From assembly GCA_013400975.1 (NCBI GenBank), contig WBMZ01005336.1, forward strand, positions 1 through 64,000: 64,000 nt of DNA. The letters are read 5' to 3'. Within the stretch, counting starts at the first letter, position 1. Every line of letters starts with the position of its first letter. The notes beneath the pieces were generated by a model that was not told where the DNA came from, made no database searches, and saw only the letters and a list, made by a program, of their open reading frames with translations. A program made the position numbers and the translations under genes. Positions 24,561 to 36,840 of this stretch are shown piece by piece. This DNA is from Atrichornis clamosus. Lineage: Eukaryota > Chordata > Aves > Passeriformes > Menuridae.

Positions 24561-26252
24561 TGCCCCAATAAGCACTCCTGCTGCCTGTGATTAGTAGGGT
24601 GGTTTCAAGCTTGTGCACAGTTGAGGGTGATTATTTTCAAGCGTGCCATCACCTGTCCCTATCTCCAAAGATCTGAGATCTCCCAAATTCATTAATTCCT
24701 TCAGCTCATCTGAATGGAAATTACTAACTAGACATAGTTCCCTGGGTGCAGTTTTACAGCGTGTGTCACAGAGAATAATAAATGTTTGCAGCCAGGGCAG
24801 CTGGAGCAATAACCTGCATGCCACAGAGCGCTCCTGTGCTGGGTCAGACCTGTTATTAAGATATGTGATTGTGGAGCCTCTGTGCTCCAGCCACAGGCTG
24901 GGGAATTCTGGTTTTAGATGCCCCAGTGCTTCCTGGAGCTGGAAAGGGCAGAAGGACAGTGCTTGGTATTCCCAGGTGTTTTACAGGATTGTATTGCATT
25001 GCTCTGATGGACAATACTTGGCTAACCCAAACCCAGGGTTTTGCACCAGCACAGAGGAAGTCAAGGAGGTTGTCAGACGAAGCTGTTCAAAGAGCTGATC
25101 TTTCAGGTTTACTGGCTGACCCAAGGAGGTGAAAAAAAAAATTTGTATGAATTCAGGTTGACTAAAGATGGAAATGTTTTGCTTTTCTGAGCTAAGGAAA
25201 GATCTGAAAGAAACAACTCCATTTCTTGTTTTTTACTTGTAAGGTTTTTGGTTGTTAACTGCTCACAAATTTTGCAAGAAAATTCTGTTGCAATAAGAAA
25301 AATGGAATTGCTTCAACTTGAAATCATCTCAGCAATTTCCCCCAGGTCTTTTGGCGAGGTGGTAAAAACAAGAAAAAATGCAAACTCGAATTCCTAGTTT
25401 TCCATGGAAATATTTGACGAGCAGAAAGACCGCATGGTCCAGTATAAAATAGACATGAAACGTCCAAATTTGTGCATGAAGCAATCTGGGTCAGCGATGC
25501 TGCTGTGCAGCCCAGCTCCCTGTGAGGGCTTTGCAGGAGCCCAGAGCTCTGCTGCTGCCAGCAGGGAAGACGTTGGGAGTTGGAACTTTCGAGAGGGTCC
25601 CTAGATTCCTCCATGTGGAAAATCAGAACAATCTGCTGGCAAAGAGGTCAAACTGGAGGCACAAGAAAGATAATCCCACCCCTGCCTCCTCCCAGACGTG
25701 CAGCCAATGGTCTCCAGTGCCCTGGCCCACTACAGAGCAACCCCAGCTCATCTCTAGACGTCAGGAGCTGGTTTGTCTCTAAACAGGAAAAAGAGAGGGA
25801 GTCTTCCCTGGCAGACAAATGATGGGCGTGCTGATGCCCTCCCTGCCTCTGGGACCACCACCCCGTGCAAGGGGCTGATCTCTGTGCTAAATAAGCAGGA
25901 CATGAGTGCTCTGAGTCCCCAGCCTGCCCTGGCTCTTGGTCAGGTGTCGTGGCATGGTGGCTCCACTCTTTGCTGATCAGTTTGCAAAAGAAGGGTCAGG
26001 GGAAGACCAGATGCTCGGATGTCCCTGCTCCATGGGAGGCTGCAGGAATCCAGCTGATTCCTTTTCTCCAAGGCTCAACCTTGGGCTTATGTGCCCAGCC
26101 CACTGCACTGTAAAAATAGAAGCTAGCCAGCCTCTAGAGGATGGCTCACCTGACATAGACCCCTATTTTCAGGTTAAATTATTGTCTCTGTTGCCTGTAA
26201 ATATTCAGCTGCCTGAATTTCAACCTTTCCTTCAAAATACTTGCATGAAATC

Positions 26253-26291
26253 TTTTGTTGTTTTTTGTTTGTTTGTTTGTTTTCTGTTTTG
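26253..26291. repeat. TTTG-rich microsatellite
   Basis: Imperfect (TTTG)n with TTG and longer T interruptions. Confidence 0.85.
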
Positions 26292-28382
26292 CTTTGGATT
26301 GCTTTGGGTTTTTTTTTGCAAGGGCAAATTCAGAGAATATTTTTGAGGGGAATGACCAAGGAAGACCTCAGAACCACTGATTTTACATGTTCAAGATTTC
26401 AGCATCCTAAAGAGATGCATAGCAGAAGGTCCTCCCATGCTCTGTGAAAAATAAAACAATTTTGGGCCAGACCTGGCAGACATTTCTTGAAAGGATAAAG
26501 ACATAAATTTACAAACTCCCCGGATATTCTATAAAACACCAAGACATTGGAACTGAAGAGGGTTAAGGCTTTTTGGAAATACAAAAAGGAGTTTGAAAGA
26601 TCAAGACAGGGTTGTGATAAAGGGTGACAACCCCTGGGTAGCTGTGCTGATGTCTATAATTACAGGAGTGCAGGATGGAGTGAGAGCTGAGGATGAGGTG
26701 TCTGTGTTGACCACTGGCTGCCTGGATGATGCTGTTCCAGCTACTTCACAGCTCCGTGCCTCAGTTTCCCCTTCTTCAGGTTGGAGGCTGAGATTCACTC
26801 CTGCCCTGCAGACGGCTTCAAGCTGTGCTTACACATTGCTGTAAGGTCTGAGAAGTTTGTGGGGTCGTGGGGTTTTTTTCCATCTAGATGACTGGGTCTC
26901 TTTTGTCTCGTTTTGCAATCCTAATGAAAGGGAAAAGTACACCTGAATTTGCCCTGTTCTGGAAGGGGAAATTCATTCTCATTATTAAGCTGTTATTTTT
27001 ATGAGGCTGTACCTTACAGGCTCTCAATACTTATGTTATAGTCATCAAAAACCAGGATGAGAACCCATAAACCATTCTTTATAGTAACCAGATGGCCATC
27101 AGGGCTGCAAAGGTACCTGACAGTGCCTATTAGAGGGAAACACCTGCATGGACCTCAACCACCTCTGTGCCAGCCCTGCCAGTGGGGTGACCTCTCCTGC
27201 AAAACCTGGGTGGTTATTTGGGGGACAGTGTCCCACTCCCCTTCCCCAGGCCCACTAACTGAAGCTGTGCTGTCACAGGAATGTGTCACCAGCCCTGACT
27301 CCTTCCCTTTTATTTTTAACCCCTTCCTTGGGTATAATGTGAGCAGGTGAAAAAGCTACTCCAGCCTTCCTACAGCTATTGGAAAACTTGGCTGACTTTT
27401 TCTTGGCTTCCTGTATTATTTCTGCATTCCCTTGGGAGGTGCTGCTGGGAGGGCTCTTTGGCAAGTCCCCAGCTCTCTGTGGACAGGGTTGTGAGCTCAC
27501 ATCACCTCTGAGACCCTCCATGCTGGCAAAAGATCCCAGGTCCCAGCCAGCCTTCCCCATGGTACTGAGTGCAGCTCCTCTTGGAGTCCACTTTCCTCCC
27601 CATGTTGGGGCTGTAGGCTGACCTGTGATAGCCAAAATGAGCTTGTGTGAGTGTTAGGTCAGGGCTAACTCATGCCACCATCCCCAGGAGCAGTTAGGAA
27701 GCAGTCCCTGGGTCAGGTTGGCTGGCTGGTTGCAGGAGGATGCTCCGAGAGGGTGTTGAGCAGAGGGAATCCCACAAAAAGTATAATCCATCCAGGCACG
27801 TCAGGCCACTGACAGCCTCTACGTGACTCATAATTCCTAACAGCAACAGGTTCACAGCACCTGGCATGGCAGGGAGGTGCTGTTACTGAAAGGCTTATTT
27901 CATCTCTCCTAAAAATCAGAGATGGACTGGTTTTGCTGTCTGAACCAGTAATTAAGCACAATTGGTAGAAAAAAAGAAAACATTAAAACCCTATAGGGAA
28001 AGGCACACCATTGGTTTTGCAAAGGGAAATGCTGCTGTTCCAAACCAGTTTGGATCCATGTGTATCCCAGCCTCGTGATGACATCCTGCAGCAGTCAAAC
28101 ACTCTGTTAGAATAATATTGTTCAAAACCACCCTTTCAGAAGAGACAACAACTTCTGAGAAACAATTGCATTTTATTTGATATTATTTCTCTTTGCCCAA
28201 AATGGGCTTTTATAACCTGTGAAAGCAACACCCCCAACCACTCCATTAAACTCCGTGGCTTCTGAGCAAGGGGAAAGCACTGGGGCTCTTTCCTTTCCTT
28301 CTTTCCTCTTTCCCTTCTTCCCTGACTGCTTCATCCAATCTTCACTGATGTGCCACTGTTCTGCATTGCCCAATTCCCTCTG

Positions 28383-28449
28383 GAAAAAAAGAAAAAGAGG
28401 AAAAAAAAAAAAGAAAAAAAAAGAAAAAAAAAAAAGGAAAAAGAAAAAG
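28383..28449. repeat. Purine tract, A-rich with scattered G
   Basis: About 67 bases containing only A and G on the plus strand, with A runs up to about 12. Open frames here encode only Lys/Arg-rich or, on the other strand, Phe-rich strings and are artefacts. Confidence 0.92.
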
Positions 28450-28506
28450 CCCTTACTCATGGGTTCTTTCCTCAGAAAGCCACACCACGCTCGGTTTCCC
28501 AGAGGA

Positions 28507-28525
28507 TGAGTCACGCGCTGACGTC
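28507..28525. promoter_or_regulatory. Adjacent AP-1 and CRE-type motifs
   Basis: TGAGTCAC at 28507-28514 is followed by TGACGTC at 28519-28525, with CGCG between them. bZIP dimers (FOS/JUN, ATF/CREB) bind these two classes of site. The local cluster of CpGs, in CpG-poor surroundings, adds weak support for a regulatory role. Confidence 0.4.
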
Positions 28526-28944
28526 CAGCATCCTGCCTCTCGCCCTGAGCCCAGGGCAGGACCGAGGAAGGGCAAGAGAGTGTTCTGAGAGTGTCTTTTG
28601 TGACCTCCCCTCGGTGTGCTGGTGATGGCTGGGGGTGTGGAGAAGCTGAGTGCCGGGGGGGAGGAAGTGCAGCCCATCCTTCCACAGTGGGATTGCCCCT
28701 CTAAATAATAAACATGAGCAAGCAGGTTTTTTGCCCTAAAGCAACAGGTGTGCTATAATCCTGAAAAAGAACATGAAGTGACTTGGGAGACTCCTGTAAC
28801 AAGTAGATATCTCTACTTTCTGCAGAGCTTTTGAATTGTGTAGAAGTCTATTTTCATTATTTGGTTATGGATACGCACTACTGATTTCTTTGGTCTAAAT
28901 GCTCGTGACTTCCTAGCCTCAAGCTTTTGATGTCTGGCTAGTAC

Positions 28945-29111
28945 TGATGCTGCCAGGGAAGTGGTGGAGTCACCATCCCTGGAGAGATTTAAAGGACATG
29001 TAGATGTGGCACCTGGGGACATGGTGTAGTGGTGGCCTTGGCAGTGCTGGGTTAATGGTTGGACTCAGTGATCTGAGAGCTTTTCCAACCTTAGTGATTC
29101 TCTGATTCTGA
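28945..29111 (+). mobile_element. CR1 LINE 3' fragment, 'pol C-terminal/ttttccaacct' type
   Basis: The 'ccagggaagtggtggagtca', 'ggacatggtgtagtggtgg' and 'ggttggactcagtgatctga' segments and a tail of 'ccaaccttagtgattctctg' match an avian CR1 subfamily. The left boundary fades into diverged sequence and could begin as far left as about 28.87 kb. It is the same subfamily type as the copies at 31.9 kb and 39.5 kb. No intact frame remains. Confidence 0.88.
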
Positions 29112-30213
29112 TTTGAAAAGTGCAGTCAGAAGCGATTAGAGTGGGTCTGTTTATTCATCTCTGGGGACATTTTGGAAAGTACTTTGGTTGCCATATGTAG
29201 AAATAACTTCAAGGTTTCCTTTCCATAACCTGCCTTTCCAACCTCTAACTCTCCATGCCCTGCCTTGTCTCTCCATCCTTTCCTTCTTCACCCTCTGTCT
29301 CTCCATCCTCAGCCCCACAATAGAACTTCCTGTACCCACACCCTTGCCAACAGCAACACGTCCAGCCCACCAGCTGCCCCTCAGAAATGCTCTTTAAATG
29401 TCTTTAATCCACCACGGAAGGACAGCTTTGCATCTGTCCACCAGCATCTCCACTTCTATTTTAAACTGGGCTTCCAGGCACTTCCTGAAAATAGTTGATG
29501 GCTCATGTCCCTTCCTGAGCAACCAAGTGCTGTGAGCTATCTGGATTGGAAAGTGCAGATATCCAGAAACAAGGAACAGTGGAAAAGTGTTGATTTCCAG
29601 GCTATTTCAGTGTGATATCAAAGCATGATGGAAAAATAGATGATTGGGTGTTGCTAATGCTTTTGAGCTTAGGGTTGGTACCTATAAATAGAAACACTCA
29701 AAGTTATTCTTAGAAATTGAGTCACTAGTTCTTAATATTTCTAGTAAGTCAGTGGGAGTTGTGCTACTTAGGACAGAGGCAAAAAGTGTGTAAACCCACA
29801 CAAAAAAATCAGCTTCTAAAAGCAATTACTGGCCCTTTCAGTCTTGAGCAATGTTTTCCCAAACAGGAAGATTTGTTTAACAGTGAGATAACTCACCCAA
29901 ATCAGCTGTGCACAGCCCTTTTTAGCTATAAAGGCACAAATTCAGGGCCTCCCCCACAACCCCTGACTGCTCCCTTTTGCACTTACTGAGTTTTTTCTGT
30001 TGTGTTTTTGTCCCCAGGGGCACCTCAGCCTTGGTGAAAGCACTGGCCAGGGTGGGATGAGGGGTCGGAGGAGGAGGAAGTGGCCTGTGAAGCCTTGTCC
30101 TGGGGATTAGGAAGGTGGCGTGGGTCCAGGTGTGTGGTAAAGGGAAGTGTGGTGGCATCTCATTGTGCAGCATTTAGACCCATTTGTGGGAACAAGTGTG
30201 GGTGTCCCAACAC
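29112..30213. other. Unique non-coding stretch between CR1 copies
   Basis: About 1.1 kb of CpG-poor sequence, with a pyrimidine-rich stretch (CTCCATCC-like repetitions) at about 29.23-29.31 kb. No gene seen. Confidence 0.6.
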
Positions 30214-30426
30214 TTTATCAGGGAAAGGTTCTTCCCCCAGAGAGTGGTTGGACACCGGAACAGGCTCCCCAGGGCAGTGGTCACGGCACCAGCCTGACAG
30301 AGCTCAGGAATTATTTGGAAAATACTCTCAGGCACATGGTGGGACTCTTGAGGGTGTCCTGTGCAGGGCCAGGAGCTGGACTCGATGCTCCTTTTGGGTC
30401 CCTTCCAACTCAGGATATTTTATGAA
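30214..30426 (+). mobile_element. CR1 LINE 3' fragment, 'aactcaggatatt' type
   Basis: The fragment runs from 'aaaggttcttcccccagaga' through 'caggctccccagggcagtgg' and 'gggccaggagctggactcga' to 'cccttccaactcaggatatt'. This is a different CR1 subfamily 3' end from the copies at 16.4 and 48.1 kb. Plus orientation, 5' truncated. An open frame of about 210 codons that runs through it mixes transposon and flank and is not a gene. Confidence 0.92.
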
Positions 30427-31898
30427 GAGCAGCATTTTCTGTGTCCTTGGGTGGGGGGGTGTCAGCACAACTGCAGAGCCCAGGAGTGATTTTTACCTCA
30501 TTTTCTGCCTTTTCCTCCTTGGCTGCAGCCAAAGGTGTTCAAATCGTGTCTCCTTCATGCCGAGAGGGAAGCAGGGATTTCCCTGCCACTCTTGCAGTGC
30601 TGACTGCTGCATCTGGTCTGCAAAAGTCACTTTATTCACACAGGCAGGAAGAGGACGAGTAACAGAGCCCCAGAAGTTCTTCCTCTCACAGATTTATGGT
30701 CCCTTCCCTGCATGAGGGCTAAGTTCTTTCCCTGAGCGAAATTCCTAAATCAATGGCTTGATTAATAGCTGAGAAACATTTTTCCCACCAAGTCTGGAAG
30801 GACTTTTCACACGTTATTAGCCAAAAGAGACAGAGAAGACATACATATTTTTTAATTGTATATTATTGTTTTAAATTGTATAAAGTAATCAGTTTTAAGA
30901 GTCAGATGAATAAAACAACCTTCCTGGGTGTTCAGGCTACAAAAGAGAGCAAAATATAAAACAAAAGGTCTGAGATACTCTGGAAGTCAGAGTCCTTAAT
31001 TCACTGCATGCCAAAATATGTGACTAATGACCATCTCAAATTGCATAAAGACCTGAACTAGTAGAGGTCACCTTAATTTCCTCCCCTTTAACTGGTGCAT
31101 CTCTGATAAGCAGTGTGTGTGCATTAGAAGATGGGAATAAGCTAAAACAGAACATTCCTCGTCTGAGTTACACACAGGATGGGGGGAAGGTGGGGGGGAA
31201 CCTCTCAGAAATTAGTATGTCTGTAGTGTGTTTCCCAGAGTGACTCCTGTTCAGACAAGCATAACATTTGCAATTCCCCAATTTTTCAATGGGTTAGGGT
31301 TTCTGTCTTTAAAAAAAAAACCAAGCAACAAAATAACCCCTAATCTATTCAGAATACAAGGCTGGGTCAAGATTGGATTTTTAAAAGTCTGATGCTACAT
31401 GAATTTCAGGTTCATTTACAGTGACACCACATTGTGTTAGAGGATGCAGGGGACAGGGGTAAAATGGGCTGTCTCTGCTTTACCTGGAAAAAATAGGTGC
31501 CACACCTTAAGTCTTTGTGCAGCTGAAATACAGATAATCACACGAGAAGAGCAGGAGGTGCAAATTGTGGTGGATGCATTCTGGTGTATTTCAAAGCAGT
31601 GCACAGGTGAAAATTTTGTCGGAAATGCCCAGGTGTGGTCAGGGTGGGACAGCTCGGGGGGCCGGTTGGAAATCGCGATTTATCCTTCAGCTAAACCAGA
31701 CCTGCTCCTCCTTGCTATTCCTGACTACTCCAAGAGGTTCACAGGATTCCCTTGTTCAAAAAGGGATGTTTTCCTGCTGTCAAGACAGGAGGTTACTCCC
31801 TTTGAAGCTTGGGGAGCAGAGGAATGAATCCTTTGGTGGAGGTCCATCTGGCCTTATCTCCATGCCCTCACCTTCCCCATGGCATGCGCTGTCTAATA
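30427..31898. other. Unique non-coding stretch
   Basis: About 1.5 kb with short A runs and a G-rich patch at about 31181-31200. No gene, splice-site pair or RNA gene is recognised. Confidence 0.6.
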
Positions 31899-32168
31899 CA
31901 GAAAGGAAATGGCCTCAAGTTGCAGCAGGGGAAGTTTAGATTGGATATTAGGAAAAGATTCTTCACTGAAAGGACTGCCAGGTATCATAACAGGCTGCCC
32001 AGGGCAGTGGTGGAATCACCATCCCTGAAGGTACATGAAAGATGTGCAGCCGTGGTGCTCAGGGACATGGTTTAGTGGTGGACTTGGCACTGCTGGGTGA
32101 ATGGTTGGACTTGATGATCTTTAAGACCTTTTCCAACCTAAACAATTCTATGATTTAATGATTCTATA
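31899..32168 (+). mobile_element. CR1 LINE 3' fragment with ORF2 C-terminal remnant
   Basis: The copy runs from 'ggaaatggcctcaagttgca' through 'cttggcactgctgggtgaat' and 'ttggacttgatgatctttaa' to 'ccaacctaaacaattctatg' plus 'atttaatgattcta'. In the plus frame ending at 32075 it still encodes the last part of the CR1 ORF2 (reverse transcriptase) protein, recognisable by [16 protein letters not shown] and [14 protein letters not shown]. The catalytic endonuclease and reverse transcriptase domains are absent, so it cannot move by itself. The open C-terminal frame and well-preserved tail suggest a fairly young insertion. Confidence 0.94.
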
Positions 32169-33907
32169 TTTTGGGAGGTCTGTCCTTCCCCTGGTGCCCA
32201 AGGCGTGCTGAGCAGACAATCTCTGATGCCCCACTCAGCTGGGCACCAGGACCAGGTAGGGGAATATGCTACCCTGGAGACACCCAGCTGCCAACTCAAG
32301 GTTTGACCAAGAATAGTGAGATTTTGGCCAAGTCTTCCTTTCAGAGACAAGGCTTTGCACACAGCCTGAGCAAGCCAGGGGTGCAACTCCTCAAGTGATG
32401 GGAACGTGGCAAACCACCAGGTGTTCATGAATACATTGCATCAAGTGAAAAAGCTCACAGCGAACACAGATCGGGGCGGGGTTAAACCTGATACAGAACC
32501 AAGAGGTTTGCTCTTGCAGAGGTGCAAGGTCTGGGTTTATCTCTTCTGCTGTTAACACGCCCTCCAGCACGCCAGAACACCAGAATTTACTCCAAGATGA
32601 AAAGAAACACATTCACCTCATCATGCTTTACAACCCAGCACCTCTGCCAACCTCCTGGGACCCTGCCATGGTCAGGCTTGAGAGCAGGGGACATCAGGCC
32701 AGGTTTGGCTGCCTGCCTGTGGAGGAGACGAGTCCCAGTCTCCCTTGATGAGATCTCCAGTGACTGCAAAGGGAGACTGGGGAGACTTGCTCAGATGGGC
32801 AATTTAGGTGTCTGCTCTTGTCGAATGAGTCACACCCGAAATATTCAAAGGCATCCTACCTGCTCCAAACAAGCAGCCTTTCCCATGAAACCTCCTGTTT
32901 GCTATTCGGATACTGACACCACATCTGATTTTGCATGATAGAAATCAAGTCTGTGCTTACTTTGGTGCGATGAGTGTTGTTTATCAACTCAGTTCATTTC
33001 TTTATGCAGAGTAAATTTCAAGGTGTTTATGACAATTAAAGTTTTGTGTGGGAACACCACAGAAGCCCCGGGAATAGCATCAAACTAAAAGAAATTTATC
33101 TTTTGCTACGACCCCATGATGATCAGAGAAACACACCAGGAGGAAAGACGAATACCCAGCGTTTGGAGATAACTGCACATAAACCCCTGGGTGGTATTCC
33201 CACTCTAGAAATTTAAGCCAGAGTTTGGATTTTTGTGCAGAAAACAATTTAATAAATTGTTTGTTTCATTTCTTGGCAGTTTTTCCAGCTGAATCGCTTT
33301 GTAATCCACTCTCACATCCGCTGGTGGAGGGGAAAGGAATCCTGATGGAAGGGTAGACAAGCACAGGGTAAAAAAAAAAGGCAATGATCAGAAATTTTAG
33401 GTCCACAGCACAAGGTCAGAGAAAACATGACAAGCTGAGAGGACTGCATCCATCCCCCATTGTACAGTCACTGCCGCAGGGAAGGTGAGGAAGGGGAGAT
33501 CAGTCTGGGTGGCTCTCAGCCCCAAAGCATCCCAATGGATGCTACTGACCACTGCAATCCCCTTCCTGGTCTTCCCATCTTTTTGCTCCTCATGGGAGCT
33601 GAACCAGTTTTAGGGATGTGCAGAAAACCAGCAGCACTGTTCAGGGTCCTAAAAGAGCCGGCTGTGAAGAGTCTTCCTGTTGTGATATTTCTCATGGTGT
33701 AACCACAAAGTTCAGTTTAGCTGATAGGACATGGCAGTGTGATCTACTGTGCTGAATGTCTCCTGAAATCTGATTAGCAAAGTGTGACACTAGATCTGGG
33801 CAACAGTTATTGAATCAAGTGATTTTAGACAGTTAAAAATGGCCTTTCTCCTAAATTAAACAGCATCATCTTATGTTGACCTTTTCTTTTTCGGTAAAAC
33901 ATACCCC

Positions 33908-33927
33908 AAACAACAACAACAACAAAA
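33908..33927. repeat. (CAA)n microsatellite
   Basis: Short CAA repeat ending in an A run. Confidence 0.85.
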
Positions 33928-34508
33928 ATTCATTCAGTTTTCATTCACCCTCCCTCTCTTTTGCTTTTTGCAAAGAGCAAGAGAGAAGTTTTCTGTGTGT
34001 GAAAAACTAAATGGATGGAAGTTTGCACTGATACAGCTGAAAAATGTCACATTAACAAATAGCTTTTGTCTAAAAATTGTTGAATGAAAAGATTTACTAT
34101 TCTGTTCGTGAAAAGATCTCTATGTGGATAAAAAATTCTGTGTAACTGCTCCTAACTGCTGACTGCCTTTACAATACCACCGGCTCCCCGCAGCAGGGAA
34201 GGGCGCAACCTATGAATGGATCTTGTCCTGCCTTGGGCAACTTAGATGAGGGATAGCTTAGGATGTAAGAGATTTGCTCATGGGGTTCTCCAGACATGTC
34301 TTCTCTGGGTGGTCTCCTCTGAGTGTTTTGAAGCAGGCTTTGCTTTCAAGAAGGCTGCCGTCCTTTTCCTTAGAGTCAAAATGTCACTGCCGTGCTGTTC
34401 TGCAGGAGAGGGCTGGCATTCCATGTCCTGGGACTGTGGTTACCGTGCCCTGGGGCTACACAGACCTGAACTCCCTCCTGCTCTCCTCCAAACACCTCTC
34501 CAAGTGAT

Positions 34509-34536
34509 GTTTTTTGTTTGTTTGTTTGTTTGTTTT
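34509..34536. repeat. (GTTT)n microsatellite
   Basis: About six GTTT units after a T run. Confidence 0.9.
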
Positions 34537-35287
34537 ACCAGAAGAGTAGCCCTGAAACAAGTCAGGCACAGAGCAAATACCAACATGGTCTTTCAACTCC
34601 TGTTAAACCAAAAGATTTGACCCTGTCACAAAGGGAGGTAACTTGTGAAGGTTGTGGGACCTGCTGGGGAAATGCCTTGGGAGTTTTCCAGCAGGGCGAC
34701 CTACACTCCATTTGCATCCAGCAAACAAAAGTGGGAGCATAAACCTTCCTTTTTCCCAGTTCTCCTCTTTCCCTCCTGGTCTGCAGGAAGTTTGCGGGTT
34801 CAAGGGAGATCAGAGACGTTGGTGGAAAAGAGTTATTAAACGCAGAAAACCCACGTTCAGCTCAGGCAGTCCCAGAGCTGCAAAAGGCTGAGTCTGGGGG
34901 AGACTCTGGGGGCAGCATCTTACATCCCTCCCATGGGATCTCTGCTTGGCTACTGCAAGTTCTAGGCTGGCTGGACCTTTTTTCTGGCCCAGTTCAGCCA
35001 CTCTCCTGCCCACCACAGCTGCTGCTCTGTGGTACCTCCAAGAGCTGAGCTCCTGCATGCTGGGTGGCAGGGATGAGGGTAGGTGGTGTTTGCCACCAGA
35101 TCCAAAAGATCAGTTATTCACCTTCATTTACGAGCTCTTCAAAGTCTGACTCATGTGCACAGCACTTTGCACAGGATGGAGAACATAATTTTTGCTTTGG
35201 AGTGGGGATTGGAAGCTTTTATATTTTTACACATTTTTTATTAACCCATGTAGCCCCAGGGTCAAGCCCCTACCCATGTGTCTGTGA

Positions 35288-35336
35288 ATATATATATATA
35301 AAAAATTATGCATGTGCTTGTGTGTTTGTGTGTGGT
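35288..35336. repeat. (TA)n then TG-rich microsatellite
   Basis: Alternating AT at 35288-35301, an A run, then imperfect TG repeats. Confidence 0.8.
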
Positions 35337-35579
35337 ATAAAATAGCTCAAAACTGATTTCTCCCAAGCTCATTTACTGAACACTTTTAAACAGTAAGTGA
35401 GTTCAGGAAAAGCTGGGAGAACTGGTGAATAGGTTAAAAAATAATAACTGGGGGTTTTTTTCTGTGCAGCTCCAGAAGCGAGGCACAGTTAAAAGCACAG
35501 AACAAAAACTACCATAAGACCAAAAGCAACAATAGAGTGTTTTCCTTCCTGTGTGTTTGTTACAGTTCTTGCTGGCCAT

Positions 35580-35581
<2 letters not shown>

Positions 35582-35634
<53 letters not shown>

Positions 35635-35645
35635 AAAAAAAGACN
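35582..35645. repeat. Poly-A run of about 51, with ambiguous base N at 35645
   Basis: An uninterrupted A run of about 51 is followed by GG, seven more A and, a few bases on, the only N in the window. There is no recognisable retroposon body to its left. The combination suggests a hard-to-sequence homopolymer where the assembly length is unreliable. Confidence 0.95.
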
Positions 35646-36770
35646 CCAAATAAAATCTGGCACACAGGTCATTATGTTCTTTGGGAATCAGAAATAGACT
35701 GAGTGGGCTTGGTAGGCAAACACACATTTCACAAGCTCCTTCTTGTCACAAAGCCAATATTTGTTCAGGAGAGAATTCTTCCTTTGGGTAATTAATATTT
35801 TTTTGCTATTTATTGCTCGCTGGATGGATGTTTTGGAATGTGCAAGGAAGGGGGGGAGAACCTGGCAGTGTTCCTTGCAGTTATTCCATTGCTGCTGAGG
35901 CCTCCAACAAAAATCGCAGCACCGAGCGTACATTCCTTTCGTAAGCAAAATGGATCATCAGGCGATGGAATGGCTTCAAAGGAATGCGTGCATCATGCCT
36001 CTGACATTTTGCTACAGCTAGAACAGGAGGGGGGAGAAAAACACGCTATGGATAAGCACTTTCCTTAGATTGTACATTTTTTTTCTTGCTTGTCCACTGC
36101 GAAGGAAGATTTCCAGTTGGCACCTGGGAGGCTGGAGCTGTTCCTCTTCCAAGCTACACGTTCGAGAAAAGCCAGAGAGTTTACATTAGAGAGGAACAGA
36201 AGGTGAAGGAAATTGTAAACTCGAGTGAGATGTTATAGGGCAGGTTGGATGCTGGTGGGTAGACTCACAAAAGTGGAATGTTATTGCTAAAATCTGGCTC
36301 CTTCCAAAAAACCCGTAACGTTGTCAAAGCCTTGAGTTTTGTCTGCTAGTTTCAGACATTCCAACATATGCTTCTTATTTTGTTTTTAATACTTACAGTC
36401 CATCCAGAGACAATTCATGGCAACTGTGGCTATTGTAACACTATATAAAACACAGGGTTTGATGACAACTGATATGAAGTGTGATTGGAAAAAATAATGC
36501 CCCCTGGTAATGATAATATTTCCTGCTCAGATTGGTCTCACGATAATAGGGCTGCTCCAGTGGTGTTTTCAGAGTTATATACAGGACTCTGGTATTACAT
36601 TACAGCTGCTGCCTGGTTATACATCCGTGTGAATAGGAGGGAATAAATGCACATGCAGAAATACCAGAATGTCTGAAAATGAGGGCCAGAAAATGGCAAT
36701 TCCTTGTTTGACTTCGGGCAGGAGTGGGTGAAGCATGGTCCGCTTGGACACAGCTGACCAGGAAAGCATT
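35646..36770. other. Unique non-coding stretch
   Basis: About 1.1 kb without a recognisable gene between the poly-A run and the next CR1 fragment. Confidence 0.6.
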
Positions 36771-36840
36771 TTGGGGGTTGGAAGCAGATGATCCTTAAGG
36801 TCCCTTCCAACCCCAACCATTCTATGATTCTGTGATCCTG
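36771..36840 (+). mobile_element. Very short CR1 LINE 3' end
   Basis: Only the last 70 bp or so are present: 'ttgggggttggaagcagatg', 'aaggtcccttccaaccccaa' and 'ccattctatgattctgtgat'. Plus orientation, same subfamily type as the copy at 16.4 kb. The tail is better preserved than in that copy. Confidence 0.88.

Larger units (their letters stand above)
16667..28382. other. Unique non-coding stretch, mostly AT-rich
   Basis: About 12 kb without a recognisable gene. It holds a GATA dyad (17616-17629), a (TAAA)n run (18281-18298), a CCAAT dyad (21926-21939), a G-quadruplex motif (23463-23497), a purine tract (24330-24374), a candidate conserved element (about 24400-24560) and a TTTG-rich stretch (26253-26291). 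None of the open frames resembles a known protein. Confidence 0.5.
32169..35581. other. Unique non-coding stretch
   Basis: Single-copy sequence with minor microsatellites: (CAA)n at 33908-33927, (GTTT)n at 34509-34536 and (TA)n at 35288-35301, followed by a TG-rich stretch to about 35336. No gene recognised. Confidence 0.55.

Noticed and set aside
28219..28685. Lys/Arg-rich or Phe-rich open frames
   Set aside because: Pure translation of the A/G purine tract at 28383-28449.
30080..30715. 211-codon plus-strand frame
   Set aside because: It runs through a truncated CR1 element and its flanks in a frame that is not a CR1 protein; no ATG-supported family match.
35403..35672. Poly-phenylalanine frame on the minus strand
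   Set aside because: Translation of the reverse complement of the 51-base A run; it also crosses the N at 35645.
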